Source: Rhipidocladum racemiflorum
Lineage: Eukaryota > Streptophyta > Magnoliopsida > Poales > Poaceae
Reading direction: 5' to 3'
Assembly (NCBI GenBank): GCA_036346355.1
Contig: CM070592.1
Span: 34,232,467 to 34,296,466 of the forward strand
DNA: 64,000 bases
Below, piece by piece: positions 36,162 through 46,974 of this stretch. Below the pieces are notes generated by a model that saw nothing but the letters and a program-made list of their open reading frames with translations, ran no database searches and was not told where the DNA came from. The translations under genes and the position numbers were made by a program. Each line of letters opens with the position of its first letter. The stretch's first letter is position 1.

Positions 36162-36535
36162 CCCTTGCCTCAACACAACACCAGTTGAAGAGGAGACTAC
36201 GCCAGCTTTGGAGGAGGAACTCCAAGAGGATCCGTCTACTTAGGGAAGCGAGCCCAGTCAGTTGCCTGTGGTATACTGGATGGCGCCACGAAGCTATTTG
36301 ATTTTCCGCTGCTATTATCTCTTTTTCAATAAGTTTCGCCTTGCGAGGCATATATTTGTAACTTGGCCATAAGGTCGAGTAACCAGTTTGGTTATTTAAA
36401 TAAAGTACTTTGATAATATCGAATGGTATGATTGTGATATTTACCGATGTTAAGACTGTGTGCACTAGCGCGTTCCTGGACTAGTGCTGAATACACAGAG
36501 GGTCCGGATTTGCAAATTCGGGGTCCCGACAGAGG

Positions 36536-36548
36536 TGGTATCAGAGCC
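36536..36548 (+). other. Primer binding site of element B
   Basis: TGGTATCAGAGCC four bases after the 5' LTR end (36531). Confidence 0.9.
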
Positions 36549-36749
36549 ATACTTGACCGTAGGCTCAACCCTAAGCTAGAATGGTCGTAGTGAGGATAAA
36601 ACCTATTTTCTAAAGCTAAAAATTTGTCAAGATAAGAAATGACATCTCGACTTATCCCCTTCTCTCTTTTCTTGTCTCTTGCTGAAATTTTCCCTTACCT
36701 TGTCACAATTTAAAAATTCCGAGTTCTTACGTGAGCACTCTTGTGACAG

Positions 36750-37316
36750 ATGGAGGAAGAGTTCAACTACGTTGATCTGGGAGTTGGTCACGCCGCGGAA
36801 CTCTGGCATATGCTACAGACTCTCGGAGATTTTGAGAAGCCGCAATACCAAGTGGAAGTGATCAGACAAGCGGGATTGATCAAGGCTTGTGACGTGAGGA
36901 TTGAGGTACCTGCTAGGAAAAAGGGCCCAAGCAATCGCCCGATACACTGCACTGCCAGGAGATCTACAATGCAGATGGGTATCCAAGAAGTATCACGACG
37001 AGCAATGCGGCACATTACCCGTATCTACGCCAGAGAGTTGGAGAGTACGGTGTTCCGTTATCATCCGCGCAGCGATAACCTTCTTGACCCGAAGGCGATT
37101 CAGGATGAGGATGCCACGGTTACACAGTTGGCACGATTTGTCGTCGCCCAAGAGGATGTACTAGATAATACAAGCAAGGAGCTCGAAGGCCCGCAAGGAA
37201 ATCACGACAGAGAAGAACAGATGGCGGGAAGCTCAAGAGTATGTGGCACACCTTCTACGAAGGATTGACGAGTTGGAGATGACCTTGTACCGGACTGCAC
37301 CCAGAGCCAAGATTTG
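36750..37316 (+). CDS. Extra ORF upstream of gag in element B
   Basis: A 172-codon frame starts at ATG 36750 and stops at 37268. An overlapping +1 frame (about 37200-37316) continues with a charged, Leu/Arg-rich stretch (AHLLRRIDELEM), so the intended protein may be about 190 residues with one frameshift. The N-terminus is acidic and Trp-containing (WHMLQTLGDFEKPQY), followed by a basic middle. No zinc knuckle, protease or coiled coil is obvious. It lies between the primer site and the real gag ATG at 37741. I do not recognise the family. A lineage-specific accessory protein or a displaced part of gag are both possible. Confidence 0.4.
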
Positions 37317-37740
37317 AGCTACACGAGCCAGATCCGGAGGAGTCGACCTCGATGAGGACATCGCTTCTTCGACTACCACAGAGGACATAGTCGCTGGACA
37401 TGGCGATCAAGTTTAGCCTATGCCACAAAGACCCGCACCGTGCCGTGGAGGTTTTCTCGATGAGTGAGCATAGGTTCTATAGTGAGACTCCTTCGTCGAG
37501 TCGCGTCATAGAATAAAGAGTCACCTTTAGGCGTTAGACTCCAGTGTTAGTTCGATTTGGATTTTCATTGTTTGCTGAGTGTGCAGTATGTGTTGCAAGG
37601 CCCTTAGGCATTGTAAGCAGCCATACCAAGTTATTAATAATAAAGTTGGACCTTAAGGTTACCCCTTTTGCCCGCATAAGTTCCACGTTACTTGTCTATT
37701 CTTGTTTCCCTCTCATCTCTAAACCTAGAGCAAACCGACA

Positions 37741-38714
37741 GATGGTGAACACCCGTGGAAATTTTGGAAGCAATGGGAGTGGTTCTCGCCCAGCAGAAAA
37801 CCCCAATGATGGAGCACCAGCACCGCCACTGGATATGCAGAATTTCGGAGCTTTTCTTGCTGCCTGCACTCGATTGATGCATGCTATGATGCAACAAATG
37901 CAGCACGTCACCGCTTTGCCACAGCCAATCAAGTTAATCAGGGACCACGCCAGAATACAAGACTATCAGAGTTCATGAGAACTCACCCACCCACTTTCTC
38001 TGGGAATGCCAATCCATTGGAGGCCGATGATTGGTTAAGATCAATCGAGAGGAAGCTACACATAGCTCAATGCATAGGAAATGAGAAGGTACTCTACGCT
38101 TCTCATCACCGGAAGGAACAAATTACGAATGGTGGGAGAACTTCAGTACACGCAAGAGAACCCTCAAGATATCACTTGGGAAGAGTTCACAACGGTGCAT
38201 TCCGACAAGATCACGTGCCTGAAGGAATCATGGACCTTAAAAAGGAGGAGTTCAGAGCATCAAGCAAGGTAATCACCAAGGTCGACTACCCGAACAAGTT
38301 CACACAGCTAGCACGCTACGCACTGAGGATGTAGCGACAGATAAATCCAGGCATACCTCGTTTTATGAAGGGACTTAACTCAGATTGCAAGTAGGATTGA
38401 TCACCCACACCTTTCCAGATTTCCAAGAGTTGGTGAATAAGGCGCTTATTCTTGAGGACAAGCGCAAGGAACTGGATGAGAACAGAAGCGCAGGATGCAA
38501 CAAAGAAGGATCACGCCAGGAACGCAATACCGAGAGTTGCACCAAATCAATTCTTCGATTCCAACCACGAGAATGCAACAAGGACACCATCCTCGGCACC
38601 AAGACCTGCCAATCGTAACTACTGCACTTACCCCCGCTAGAAACGCTTACCTGTGCAAAAGAAGGAACAGGAGACGCCGCTACAATCGCAACGAGCCGTG
38701 ACACTTTGCCAACA
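37741..38714 (+). pseudogene. gag of element B, frameshifted
   Basis: ATG at 37741 opens MVNTRGNFG, the usual start of chromovirus gag. After about 79 codons the frame shifts. The capsid region continues in another frame from 37975 (PPTFSG, DDWLRSIERKL, KVLYASH, then LKKEEFR and QLARYAL), with further shifts near 38100, 38330 and 38500. The FPDFQELVNKALILEDKRKEL stretch near the capsid C-terminus is recognisable (38405-38470). The single CCHC nucleocapsid knuckle before pol is degraded (38650-38720), with HFAN visible but key Cys lost. The product would have formed the virus-like particle. Confidence 0.8.
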
Positions 38715-38716
38715 GC

Positions 38717-39397
38717 TTGTCCAAAGAAGACAGCAGGAGTGACCCGATTCGCTTCAATCTAGGAACCACCCCAGCTAGGACGCCCGATCAGGAGCCACAC
38801 CCTGCAGTGGTGAGAGGCCGAGTCAACCATGTCACCGCAGATGCACCGCGGAATGCTACGACGTCGTCTTGGGTAAGTTACTTGTTAACTCGAAGACCTG
38901 CAATGATTTTGTTTGACTCCGGAGCTTCGCATTCGTTTGTTTCGCAAGGCTTTGCTACTAGAAATGATTTGAGGATTGCAAGACTTAAGTGCATGCTTTT
39001 AGTTCAAACCCCTGGTTCCGAACTCCGAACGAAAGTAGGATGTTCCGGGGTGAGAATACTAATAGATGGAATAGAGTTCCTAGCAAACCTTATAATTTTG
39101 GAGATCCAGACCTTAGATGTTATTTTAGGAATGGATTGGTTATCCAAGCACAAGGCCGTATTGGATTGTGGACGAAGGACTATCTCAGTTGAGAGCCCGT
39201 GTGGGAAGAAAGTGGAATTTCAAGCCACCGCAGTTAGAGATGGACAGTTGATGGTTAACAGTACCAAGGCAATCAGCATAGATGACGTCTCAGTAGTGAA
39301 TGAGTACCCCGATGTTTTTCCCGAAGATCTACCTGGTATGCCGCCAGACAGGGACATAGAGTTTGTGATAGAGCTTGTACTGCACAAAGACCGATAG
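38717..39397 (+). CDS. Aspartic protease and start of pol, element B
   Basis: A 226-codon open frame. The retropepsin active site is LFDSGASHSFVS (Asp67-Ser-Gly-Ala-Ser71), and the C-terminal flap-side motif ILGMDWL is at 136-142, as in RVP_2 proteases. The end (YPDVFPEDLPGMPPDRDIEF) is the standard linker into Gypsy RT. The frame then stops at 39397, just before RT, because of a local shift. The enzyme would cleave the Gag-Pol polyprotein in the particle. The upstream boundary is arbitrary, since the gag-pol junction is frameshifted. Confidence 0.85.
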   Translation: MSKEDSRSDPIRFNLGTTPARTPDQEPHPAVVRGRVNHVTADAPRNATTSSWVSYLLTRRPAMILFDSGASHSFVSQGFATRNDLRIARLKCMLLVQTPGSELRTKVGCSGVRILIDGIEFLANLIILEIQTLDVILGMDWLSKHKAVLDCGRRTISVESPCGKKVEFQATAVRDGQLMVNSTKAISIDDVSVVNEYPDVFPEDLPGMPPDRDIEFVIELVLHKDR

Positions 39398-40231
39398 CAA
39401 AGAGACCCTATCGGATGTCCACCGAGGAATTGGTAGAAATGAAGAAACAAATAGAAGAGTTAATGGAGAAAGGATTTATCGAGACCGAGTTCGTCGCCGT
39501 GGGGAGCACCAGCTTTGTTTGTCAAGAAGAAGGACGGAGTTTCAGGATGTGCATTGACTACCGTGCGCTCAATGAAGTCACCGTGAAGAATAAGTATCCG
39601 CTACCCAGATTGATGATTTGTTTGATCGGTTGAGAGGAGCCGGAGTTTTCTCCAAGATTGATCTCGAGGTCGGGATACCATCGCTGAAGATCCGATCGTA
39701 AGATATTCAAGATCGCATTCTCGTCAAGATATGGACATTACGAGTTTACGCTATGTCCTTTGGATCGATTTAATGCGCCAACAGATTTCATGAATATGAT
39801 GAATAAGGTGTTCATGGAATATTTGGACAAGTTTGTCGTCGTGTTCATAGACGATATCCTAATCTACTCCAAGACAGAGAGTGAACATGCCGAACACTTA
39901 AGGCGAGTTTTGGAAAAACTGAGGGAACAGCAACTCTTCGCCAAGTTCAGCAAGTGTGATTTTTGGAAGGACAAGGTGGAGTTTCTTGGACATGTAATGA
40001 CCGCAGAAGGAGTCGCCGTAGATCCAAGCAAAGTAGAAGCGGTATTACATTGGGAGCACCAAGATCGTGACCCAGTTCGAGTTTCCTTGGAATGGCAGGA
40101 TACTACCGCCCGTTTCATCGAAGGCTTCTCGACAATTGCGAAACCTCTTACGCAATGGCTGAAGAAGGAAAAGAAGTTTGCATGGACGCTTGAGAATGTG
40201 AGAAAGGATTTCAGAGTCGAAGAAGCGATTG
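39398..40231 (+). pseudogene. Reverse transcriptase of element B, frameshifted
   Basis: RT is spread over at least three frames: 39415-39633 (EELVEMKKQIEELMEKGFIE, then MCIDYRALNEVTVKNKYPLP), a damaged stretch 39634-39759 where the first catalytic Asp block (SKIDLEVG) is still readable, and 39760-40231 with the catalytic FVVVFIDDILIYSK (FIDD at residues 29-32 of that frame) followed by the thumb and connection (FLGHVM). Changes include short indels near 39634, 39690 and 40050. The enzyme would copy element RNA into DNA. No intact polypeptide can be made from this sequence as written. Confidence 0.85.
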
Positions 40232-42169
40232 ACATCAGCACCGGTGTTAGTTCTACCGGATGTTGCTCAAAGCTTCGATATTTATTGTGACGCATCGCGC
40301 CAAGGACTTGGATGTGTGCTGATGCAGAATGGAAAGGTCGTCGCTTATGCATCAAGGCAGTTGAGGCCGCATGAGGAAAATTATCCGACACATGACCTAG
40401 AGTTAGCTGCCGTAGTGCATGCCTTGAAGATATGGCATCACTATCTGATTGGAAACAGATGTGAAGTGTATACGGATCATAAGAGCCTTAAGTACATATT
40501 CACCCAGTCGGATCTGAATATGAGGCAGAGGAGATGGTTAGAGTTGATCAAGGACTACAATGTTGGAATCCATTACCATCCCGGGAAGGCCAACGTGGTA
40601 GCCGATGCTCTGAGTCGGAAAAGCCATACCGTGAGTACGTTGCTAGCCACAAGTCAGGATGAGTTATGTGAGGATTTTCAGAAAATGAAGATTGAGGTAG
40701 TACCTAGCGGATTCTTGGCCGCATTAGAAGTAAAGCCTACCCTAGAGGATCAGATCCGAGAAGGACAGAAGGATGATGACAAGATCCGCAGGATTAAGTT
40801 CATCAAGGAGGAAGGCAAGGCAGAGGACTTCAAATTGGATGAGCAAGGCACGTTGTGGATGAAGGATCGCATTTGTGTGCCTAACAAAAAGGAGTTAAAG
40901 CAACTGATTCTGGAAGAAGCCCATGACTCCAAGTACTCAATTCATCCTGGAAGCGCCAAGATGTATCAGGATCTGAAGGAGAGATTCTGGTGGCCGAGTA
41001 TGAAACGTGAGGTTGCCGAGCATGTGGCATTGTGCGACGTATGCCAGAAAGTCAAGGCAATGCATCAGAGGCCAGCAGGATTGCTACAGCCGCTGAAAAT
41101 ACCTGAGTGGAAGTGGGAGGAAATCGGAATGGATTTCATTACCGATTTGCCGAAGACTCCAGGAGGTTATGACTCCATATGGGTTATAGTGGATCGCTTG
41201 ACTAAAGTAGCCCATTTTATTCCCGTGAAGACCACTTACTCGGGAGATAAATTAGCAGAATTGTACATGATCAGGATTGTCTGTTTGCACGGAGTGCCGA
41301 AGAGGATTGTATCGGACAGAGGTACCCAATTTACCTCAAGGTTCTGGAATAAGTTGCATGAAGCCATGGGAACCCGTTTGAACTTCAGTACAGCTTATCA
41401 TCCACAGACGGATGGACAGACCGAAAGAGTGAACCAGATTCTGGAGGATATGTTGAGGGCTTGTGCATTAGCTTATGCTACCTCTTGGGATAAGAGTTTG
41501 CCGTATGCCGAGTTCAGTTACAACAATAGTTATCAAGCTAGTTTACAGATGTCACCTTTTGAGGCACTGTATGGTCGACCCTGTCGGACGCCATTGAATT
41601 GGAATGAGACCGGCGAGCGTCGTGTCTTTGGGCCTGGTATTCTTCAAGAGGCTGAAGAGCAGATCGCTATGATTAGGGAAAGGTTGAAGATAGCCCAATC
41701 TCGACAGAAGAGTTATGCTGACAATCGTCGCCGAGACTTGAGTTTTGAACCAGAAGACTTTGTTTACCTCAGAGTTACGCCTCTCAGGGGAGTTAAGAGG
41801 TTTCATGCCAAAGGGAAACTCGCACCCTGTTATGTTGGACCATTTAAGATTTTGAGTCGCAGAGGCGAAGTTGCTTATCAGCTGGAGTTGCCACAGTCGT
41901 TGGCAGGAGTGCATGATGTATTCCATGTGTCCCAGTTGAAGAAGTGTCTCCGAGTTCCTGAGGAACAGACACCGCTAGAGTCAATCGAGTTGCAAGAGGA
42001 TTTGACTTATAAGGAGCATCCCGTGAGGATTCTAGACACAATGGATCGAGAAACTAGAAACAAGTCAACCCGTTTCTGTAGAGTTCAGTGGAGCAACCAT
42101 GAAGAAAGTGAAGCGACTTGGGAGCGCGAAGAGGATTTGAAGAAAGAGTTTCCAAACCTATTCCTTTAG
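40229..42169 (+). CDS. RNase H, integrase and chromodomain of element B
   Basis: A 646-codon frame, the longest in the window. RNase H occupies about residues 15-130: Asp21 (YCDAS), Glu58 (DLELAA), Asp83 (YTDHKS), Asp126 (VADALSR). Integrase zinc-binding HHCC spans about 232-272 (ending LCDVC). The catalytic core is Asp302 (MDFITDLP), Asp363 (SDRGTQFT), Glu399 (QTERVNQ), a DD35E spacing. A GPF/Y-type region (CYVGPFKIL) follows, then a chromodomain-like tail at about 590-646 (VQWSNHEESEATWE). Chromodomains direct chromovirus insertion to heterochromatin. Met1 is not the true start: this is the 3' part of pol. The stop lies 32 bases before the polypurine tract. Confidence 0.92.
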   Translation: MTSAPVLVLPDVAQSFDIYCDASRQGLGCVLMQNGKVVAYASRQLRPHEENYPTHDLELAAVVHALKIWHHYLIGNRCEVYTDHKSLKYIFTQSDLNMRQRRWLELIKDYNVGIHYHPGKANVVADALSRKSHTVSTLLATSQDELCEDFQKMKIEVVPSGFLAALEVKPTLEDQIREGQKDDDKIRRIKFIKEEGKAEDFKLDEQGTLWMKDRICVPNKKELKQLILEEAHDSKYSIHPGSAKMYQDLKERFWWPSMKREVAEHVALCDVCQKVKAMHQRPAGLLQPLKIPEWKWEEIGMDFITDLPKTPGGYDSIWVIVDRLTKVAHFIPVKTTYSGDKLAELYMIRIVCLHGVPKRIVSDRGTQFTSRFWNKLHEAMGTRLNFSTAYHPQTDGQTERVNQILEDMLRACALAYATSWDKSLPYAEFSYNNSYQASLQMSPFEALYGRPCRTPLNWNETGERRVFGPGILQEAEEQIAMIRERLKIAQSRQKSYADNRRRDLSFEPEDFVYLRVTPLRGVKRFHAKGKLAPCYVGPFKILSRRGEVAYQLELPQSLAGVHDVFHVSQLKKCLRVPEEQTPLESIELQEDLTYKEHPVRILDTMDRETRNKSTRFCRVQWSNHEESEATWEREEDLKKEFPNLFL

Positions 42170-42201
42170 TAAGCCCTGAATCTCGGGGATGAGATTCTAT
42201 T

Positions 42202-42213
42202 AAGGGGGGGAGG
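42202..42213 (+). other. Polypurine tract of element B
   Basis: AAGGGGGGGAGG immediately before the 3' LTR, preceded by CTCGGGGATGAGATTC. Confidence 0.88.
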
Positions 42214-42215
42214 TT

Positions 42216-45200
42216 TGTAACACCCCAAAATTTTGCTTTCCTTAAATTCATTTGTGATTTGGCACTTTGGTGAATTTTTGGAATTTTCTGGAATTTATTT
42301 GGATTTATTTGGAATTTATTTGAATTTATTCCATTTTGAAATGATTAAAGAATTTAATTTTGCAAATAAAATTTTGTTGGAAATATTTTATTTGAGTCCA
42401 AAATGATCCAAAGTATTTTCCAGAATTTTTCTGGAATTTTTCTGAGTCTTTTGCTATTTTTAATGAATTAAATGAATTACTGGGAATTATTTTGAATATT
42501 AAAATCGCTTCGGGTTTAGTACTGTTCCTCGGTCCGAAGTCGGACTCGAGTCCGACCCGAACCCGACCGAGCCGATTGACTCGATCGAACCGGCTCCCAA
42601 CCTAATCGATCCCAACCGTTGGATCAAGATCCAACGGTGAGATCCGCCTGCACGGCTCGAGCCGTGACCGCCCGGATCCGATCGCGCCCGTGCGATCGTG
42701 GCCGTTGATCGTGCCACGTGGACGGCTGAGCGTCATCGTCTCCGCCGAGTCCGAGCCGGACTCCGCCGCCGCGCCCGCCGCCGTGTAGAACTAGGTTTCC
42801 GTCTCGGGCACGAACGCCGAGGCTATTTAAAGCCCTGGTCACGCCCCGAGGTTGCCCTCATCCTTGCGCACCCGTTTCCCCGAGCCATCTCGCCTGAGCC
42901 GCCGCCGTTTGCCCGTGCGAGCTCGCCGTAGTTGAGCGCCACTCCGCTGCGGTTTTTGCCTCGTCTCGCCGCCGTCCGTCGTCTTCCGCCGAGAAGGAGC
43001 CCAGATCCGGAGTCCCCGCTTCGAGACGCACCCGAAGAGACCCTTCACTTCGCCGGAGCACGTCCCAAACGCCGTTCGTGTGGTCGCCGTCCTCAGCGCC
43101 GGCAGCCACAACCTCGCCGTGAAGCCATTGCTGACCTCGAGCTCCACCAACCGTCCGATCAAGATCCAAGGGCTCAGATCGCGCCACGTCACCCTCGGTG
43201 AGTTTCCACGTTGAAAATCCTAGATCCAATCTCAGCCGTTAGATCAAGATCCAACGGTCCGAAATCAATGCGTTAACCCAAACACGTCAACACTAGATCT
43301 AATCCGCGCCGTTGATTTTCAAACCAACGGCCGAGATTGCGCCGCGTGTCGGGAAGTTGGACCGACGCGGTCAGCGCCGTACACGCGCGCGTGCGTGTGA
43401 CGCTGACACGCGGGGCCCGCGTGTCAGAGGGCCCGCATGTCAGCGGCTGACCCAGCCAAGCGCTGACGTCACCCATGACGTCATCGGTGGGTCCCACCTG
43501 CCAAGACTGCGTGGCCGAGCCTCGCCGACGCCGATGACGTCACCCGAGTGGGCCCACATGTCAGCGACACGTAGAATCGTGGACCGAGTCCACGGTGGAC
43601 CCGGGCCGAGCGTGGACCAAGTCCATGGACCGGCTGACGTCAGCCAACCAATCAGAGGCTGCCACATGTCCATGCTGACGCAATAATTAATTTCCGAAAA
43701 AGAAAATGATTTATTAATTCGAAATAATGATTTCAGATTTTGTTTCAAACTTCAAACGCTTATAACTTTTGCGTTTCAACTCCGATTTGAGTGATTCAAA
43801 TTTCTAAATTTGTATAAAATTGAGATCTACCTAAATATAAATTTTATTTAATTTTTGGACTAAAGTTTTTCTCTGCAAAATTATTTAAATGATTATTTAA
43901 ACTTTAAATAATCATAACTTTTGCGTCTTAACTCCAAATTTGACGATTCCAGTTTCTAAAAATCCATAAAATTATGTTCTTTCTATTTATGGATTTTATT
44001 TGGATGTTTGGACACTTTTTGCCTAGTGTTTATTTGTGTATTTGCTATTTGCACGCTTTACGAGTAGACGTTGAAGTGCCGGAAGGATTCGAAGGAGAAG
44101 TATTGACTCAGGATCCAACTCAAGACCAAGAGCAAGTACTTTTTGAAGGCAAGTTGTGCTTTGACCATGTTGATCCCATTTCGAAATCTATTTTGATTTA
44201 AACTATTGCATGACTAGTTCAATTAGAAAGGTACTTTGTTTAAACATGGGGGTTAGATAAATACCAATTTGCTGTATGACACCTTGATTACTTAAGTATG
44301 TGCCATGACCCTTTGTCGCCCTAGTTGTGGATTACTAGTTGGACATTATTAAATTGCCAACATGGGTTTTAGACCGTTGTAGTATACTGCTTAGACACAC
44401 TTTCGTGCTCATGACATGATTTTGGACAATCAAATGTTAATATTGACTTAATGATATATTGAACCTGTTTTGGAAAAGTATCATGAGATGTTGATGGCAC
44501 GTGGTGCATGGTAATCAACTGGGGTTTGATAAACGCTTTTGACCGGCATGTGGCAAGAGTAATCAGTGGGCCATTGTGGCATTGGGAGTGTTGATTTGGT
44601 TCTTCTGGTAGTCTTGCCCTGGTCACCCTAAGGACTTAACCTTGCAAGCCTTTGAACTGGGTCTAACGTGCAACCACATGTCTCAGAATGGGACGGACCT
44701 AGTTGACTAAGTTGCTAATAACGCACACTGTGGGACCTCGTGAGGTCAACTACACCCTTTGTGTATGTTGTACGGGGAGCGCATCGGCCGAGGCCAGTAC
44801 CCATCTAACGGTTGATTGGCCTAGACTTCGCCTTAGCGAAGGGAAGGGTTAGTGCTTGCAATAACCTGGAGGACCACTTGTATTGTTAGAGGTTTCCGAA
44901 AGACTTTGTTACTGAACTCGCCTTTGTGGTGTTTGACTGTATCTTGTGGGTAAAGTGCATAACCTCTGCAGAGTTTAGAATCTATTCGAATAGCCGAGTC
45001 CGCGGTATTGGACATCGCTAAAATTACAAGTCAAGGGTTAGATTTTCTCAAAAATAACTTTGATTTGGAAAGTTGGGTTGGTTTAATAATGAAGATGATG
45101 GAAATGTGGTTTAGGATGGGGAAAATGTTTATTAAACTTCTTGAAAAGTTATTTATGCTTTACTTATTTCTCTTTGCTTTCGAATCTACTTATATTACTT

Positions 45201-45685
45201 GTCAAAATCTGTTTTATCGCAAATATACCTTGAGCTATTCCTTTGTACCAAGCCATGCATATAGTATATTAGCTTGCATTACATGCATGACTTGCCTGAG
45301 TACCAAGTACTCACCCTTGCCTCAACACAACACCAGTTGAAGAGGAGACTACGCCCGACTTTGGAGGAGGAACTCCAAGAGGATCCGCTCTACTTAGGGA
45401 AGCGAGCCCGGTCGGTTACTGTGGTATCTTTGGATGGCGCCACGAAGCTATTTGATTTTCCGCTGCTATTATCTCTTTTTCAATAAGTTTCGCCTTGCGA
45501 GGCATATATTTGTAACTTGGCCATAAGGTCGAGTAACCAGTTTGGTTATTTAAATAAAGTACTTTGATAATATCGAATGGTATGATTGTGATATTTACCG
45601 ATGTTAAGACTGTGTGCACTAGCGCGTTCCTGGACTAGTGCTGAATACACAGAGGGTCCGGATTTGCAAATTCGGGGTCCCGACA
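42216..45685 (+). repeat. 3' LTR of element B
   Basis: 3,470 bp, collinear with 33068-36531. Long stretches are identical, but mismatches form tight micro-indel patches (for example 42529-42665, 43372-43515, 44395-44575, 45180-45425). Contains a TATA-like box at 42824-42832, the palindrome cluster 44964-45005 (third stem CCGAG/CGCGG, partly broken) and the hairpin 45297-45313. Confidence 0.9.
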
Positions 45686-45706
45686 CATAAAAGTGAGGGT
45701 CTTACA

Positions 45707-46618
45707 CTTTGCAACAGAGACTTCAGCTCCATAACTTGGCCTAACATTAGCACTTGGTGGATGGCCTTCATTTTTATGACCTTGTCTCCAGTGAGCTATC
45801 TGGCATTTAAAGGAACTCTGAGCTAACTTTACCTCCTCAGGGGCAGCACCTGCAACCAAAGCCTTCGTTGTGCTTGCTGATGACGGTGCGAAACAGAATA
45901 ACGGGGCTAAGGCGATAGTTGCTGGAGATGGCGCGGTGGTGGTGCTGAGGAGTGGCGCAGAGGTGTTGGATCCAAACAGTGCCAAGCTAGTGATGGCCCC
46001 AAACCCTAGAGCTGGTGCGGGAGCCAAGGTAGTGGAGGTAGTCGGTGTGGCGGCCAGTCGTGCCACAGCTTGGACCGTGGCTTCCATCGGCTTGGCCAAT
46101 AGCTGTTGGTCCTTTGCCCATTGCTCAACTACCCTCACCGTGAGCTCGGTTCGAGCCACCAACTGTTGCTGCACGGCATCCATGGATTCAATCCGCGCCC
46201 GCAACAGATCAAGCCTCTCCCATAGTTCTTCCAACTGCTCTTTCGATTGGCTCGGCGTTGGAGTGGTCGCCGTGGCGGAAGCGCTGAAGATAGATGAGTC
46301 GACCGATCGAGGCACGGTGCGAACGCCTGAAGTTGTTGCAGCCGAGTCTGGCGCACGGAGGGGCGTCGAGGGCGCGGCTTGGGCTGCCGGAGCGGTCGGT
46401 CCTGGCGTCAAGAACACCGCCGACTCGTAGGCGGGCGACGCTGCAGCAATGAGGTGCGGCCGGGCTGGACTCATCGGGGCCCCCAACGGCGGATCACGAC
46501 CGCGATCGCGTGGAGGCGGCAGTTGCCCGGAGTCTGCGCGGGTGGCGGCGCGGGAGATCGGGTCGACGACCCGAGTACATGGAGGCCGTAGCGTCAGAGG
46601 CAGCCATGAGGAAGTCAA
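45707..46618 (-). pseudogene. Gypsy-type gag N-terminal fragment
   Basis: The minus frame from ATG 46618 reads about 304 codons before running into the A4 LTR end at 45706, where the protein is cut. Composition is Ala/Pro/Thr-rich with a helical, Leu/Glu/Arg-rich stretch (QLEELWERLDLLRARIESM), typical of the N-terminal region of some grass Gypsy gag proteins. Capsid core, knuckle and pol are absent. A primer site (46830-46841) and an LTR stub precede it in the same orientation, supporting a 5' fragment of an element. Assignment to Gypsy is tentative. Confidence 0.5.
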
Positions 46619-46829
46619 AGTCGTCAGGAGTGGCCACGTGGGAGTCGACGAACCGGAGCTTGCGAAGCATGCGCCCGGGGTGGTCGGCGGCTACGACATC
46701 GCGGAGGAGCGGGAGCGGCTCGAGGTGGCGGCGCTGAAGAGGATCGGGTTGGCCATCAGGATCGGCGTTGGTCGCCGTAGAGGAGATGGCTACTGCGCCA
46801 AAGAGGTTGGGGATAGTCAGATCAAGCAA

Positions 46830-46841
46830 GCTCTGATACCA
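46830..46841 (-). other. Primer binding site of the gag fragment's element
   Basis: The minus strand reads TGGTATCAGAGC, two bases after an LTR-like end (...GGGACATCACA). About 100 bases of LTR remain (46844-46950) before Copia RNase H sequence begins. Confidence 0.7.
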
Positions 46842-46974
46842 ATTGTGATGTCCCCTTGCACCGGAGTTTGCCCTTCCGTGCGTGAGATCGATCACGGGTG
46901 TATGACGAACTAGACAGGAAGAACAAGGAAGAACAGATCCAGCCATTGTCGTAGTAGACGACAGTGGCTGAAGC

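Larger units (their letters stand above)
33068..36531 (+). repeat. 5' LTR of element B
   Basis: 3,464 bp, TGTAACACCCC to GTCCCGACA. Layout: AT-rich 0.3 kb; GC-rich promoter and leader with hairpin repeats (33360-34530) and a TATA-like box; two diverged copies of an AACTTTTGCGT block (34606 and 34761); a 75-codon frame (34823-35050) identical in both LTRs; palindrome cluster; TGAGTAC hairpin; 3' end. The GC-rich frames at 33178-34419 are not genes. Confidence 0.9.
33068..45685 (+). mobile_element. Complete Tekay/Del-type chromovirus B
   Basis: A 12.6 kb Ty3/Gypsy element with LTRs 33068-36531 and 42216-45685, tRNA-iMet primer site, gag, pol in the order PR-RT-RH-INT, a C-terminal chromodomain-like tail, and a polypurine tract. 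Target duplications CATAA flank it (33063-33067, 45686-45690), and removing it rejoins the A4 LTR exactly. Gag and RT are broken by several frameshifts, so this copy is inactive as written. The chromodomain, long LTRs starting TGTAACACCCC and gene order support the Tekay/Del chromovirus lineage. Confidence 0.92.

Noticed and set aside
45870..46913. Plus-strand ORFs of 154 and 186 codons
   Set aside because: Antisense shadows of the minus-strand gag fragment.
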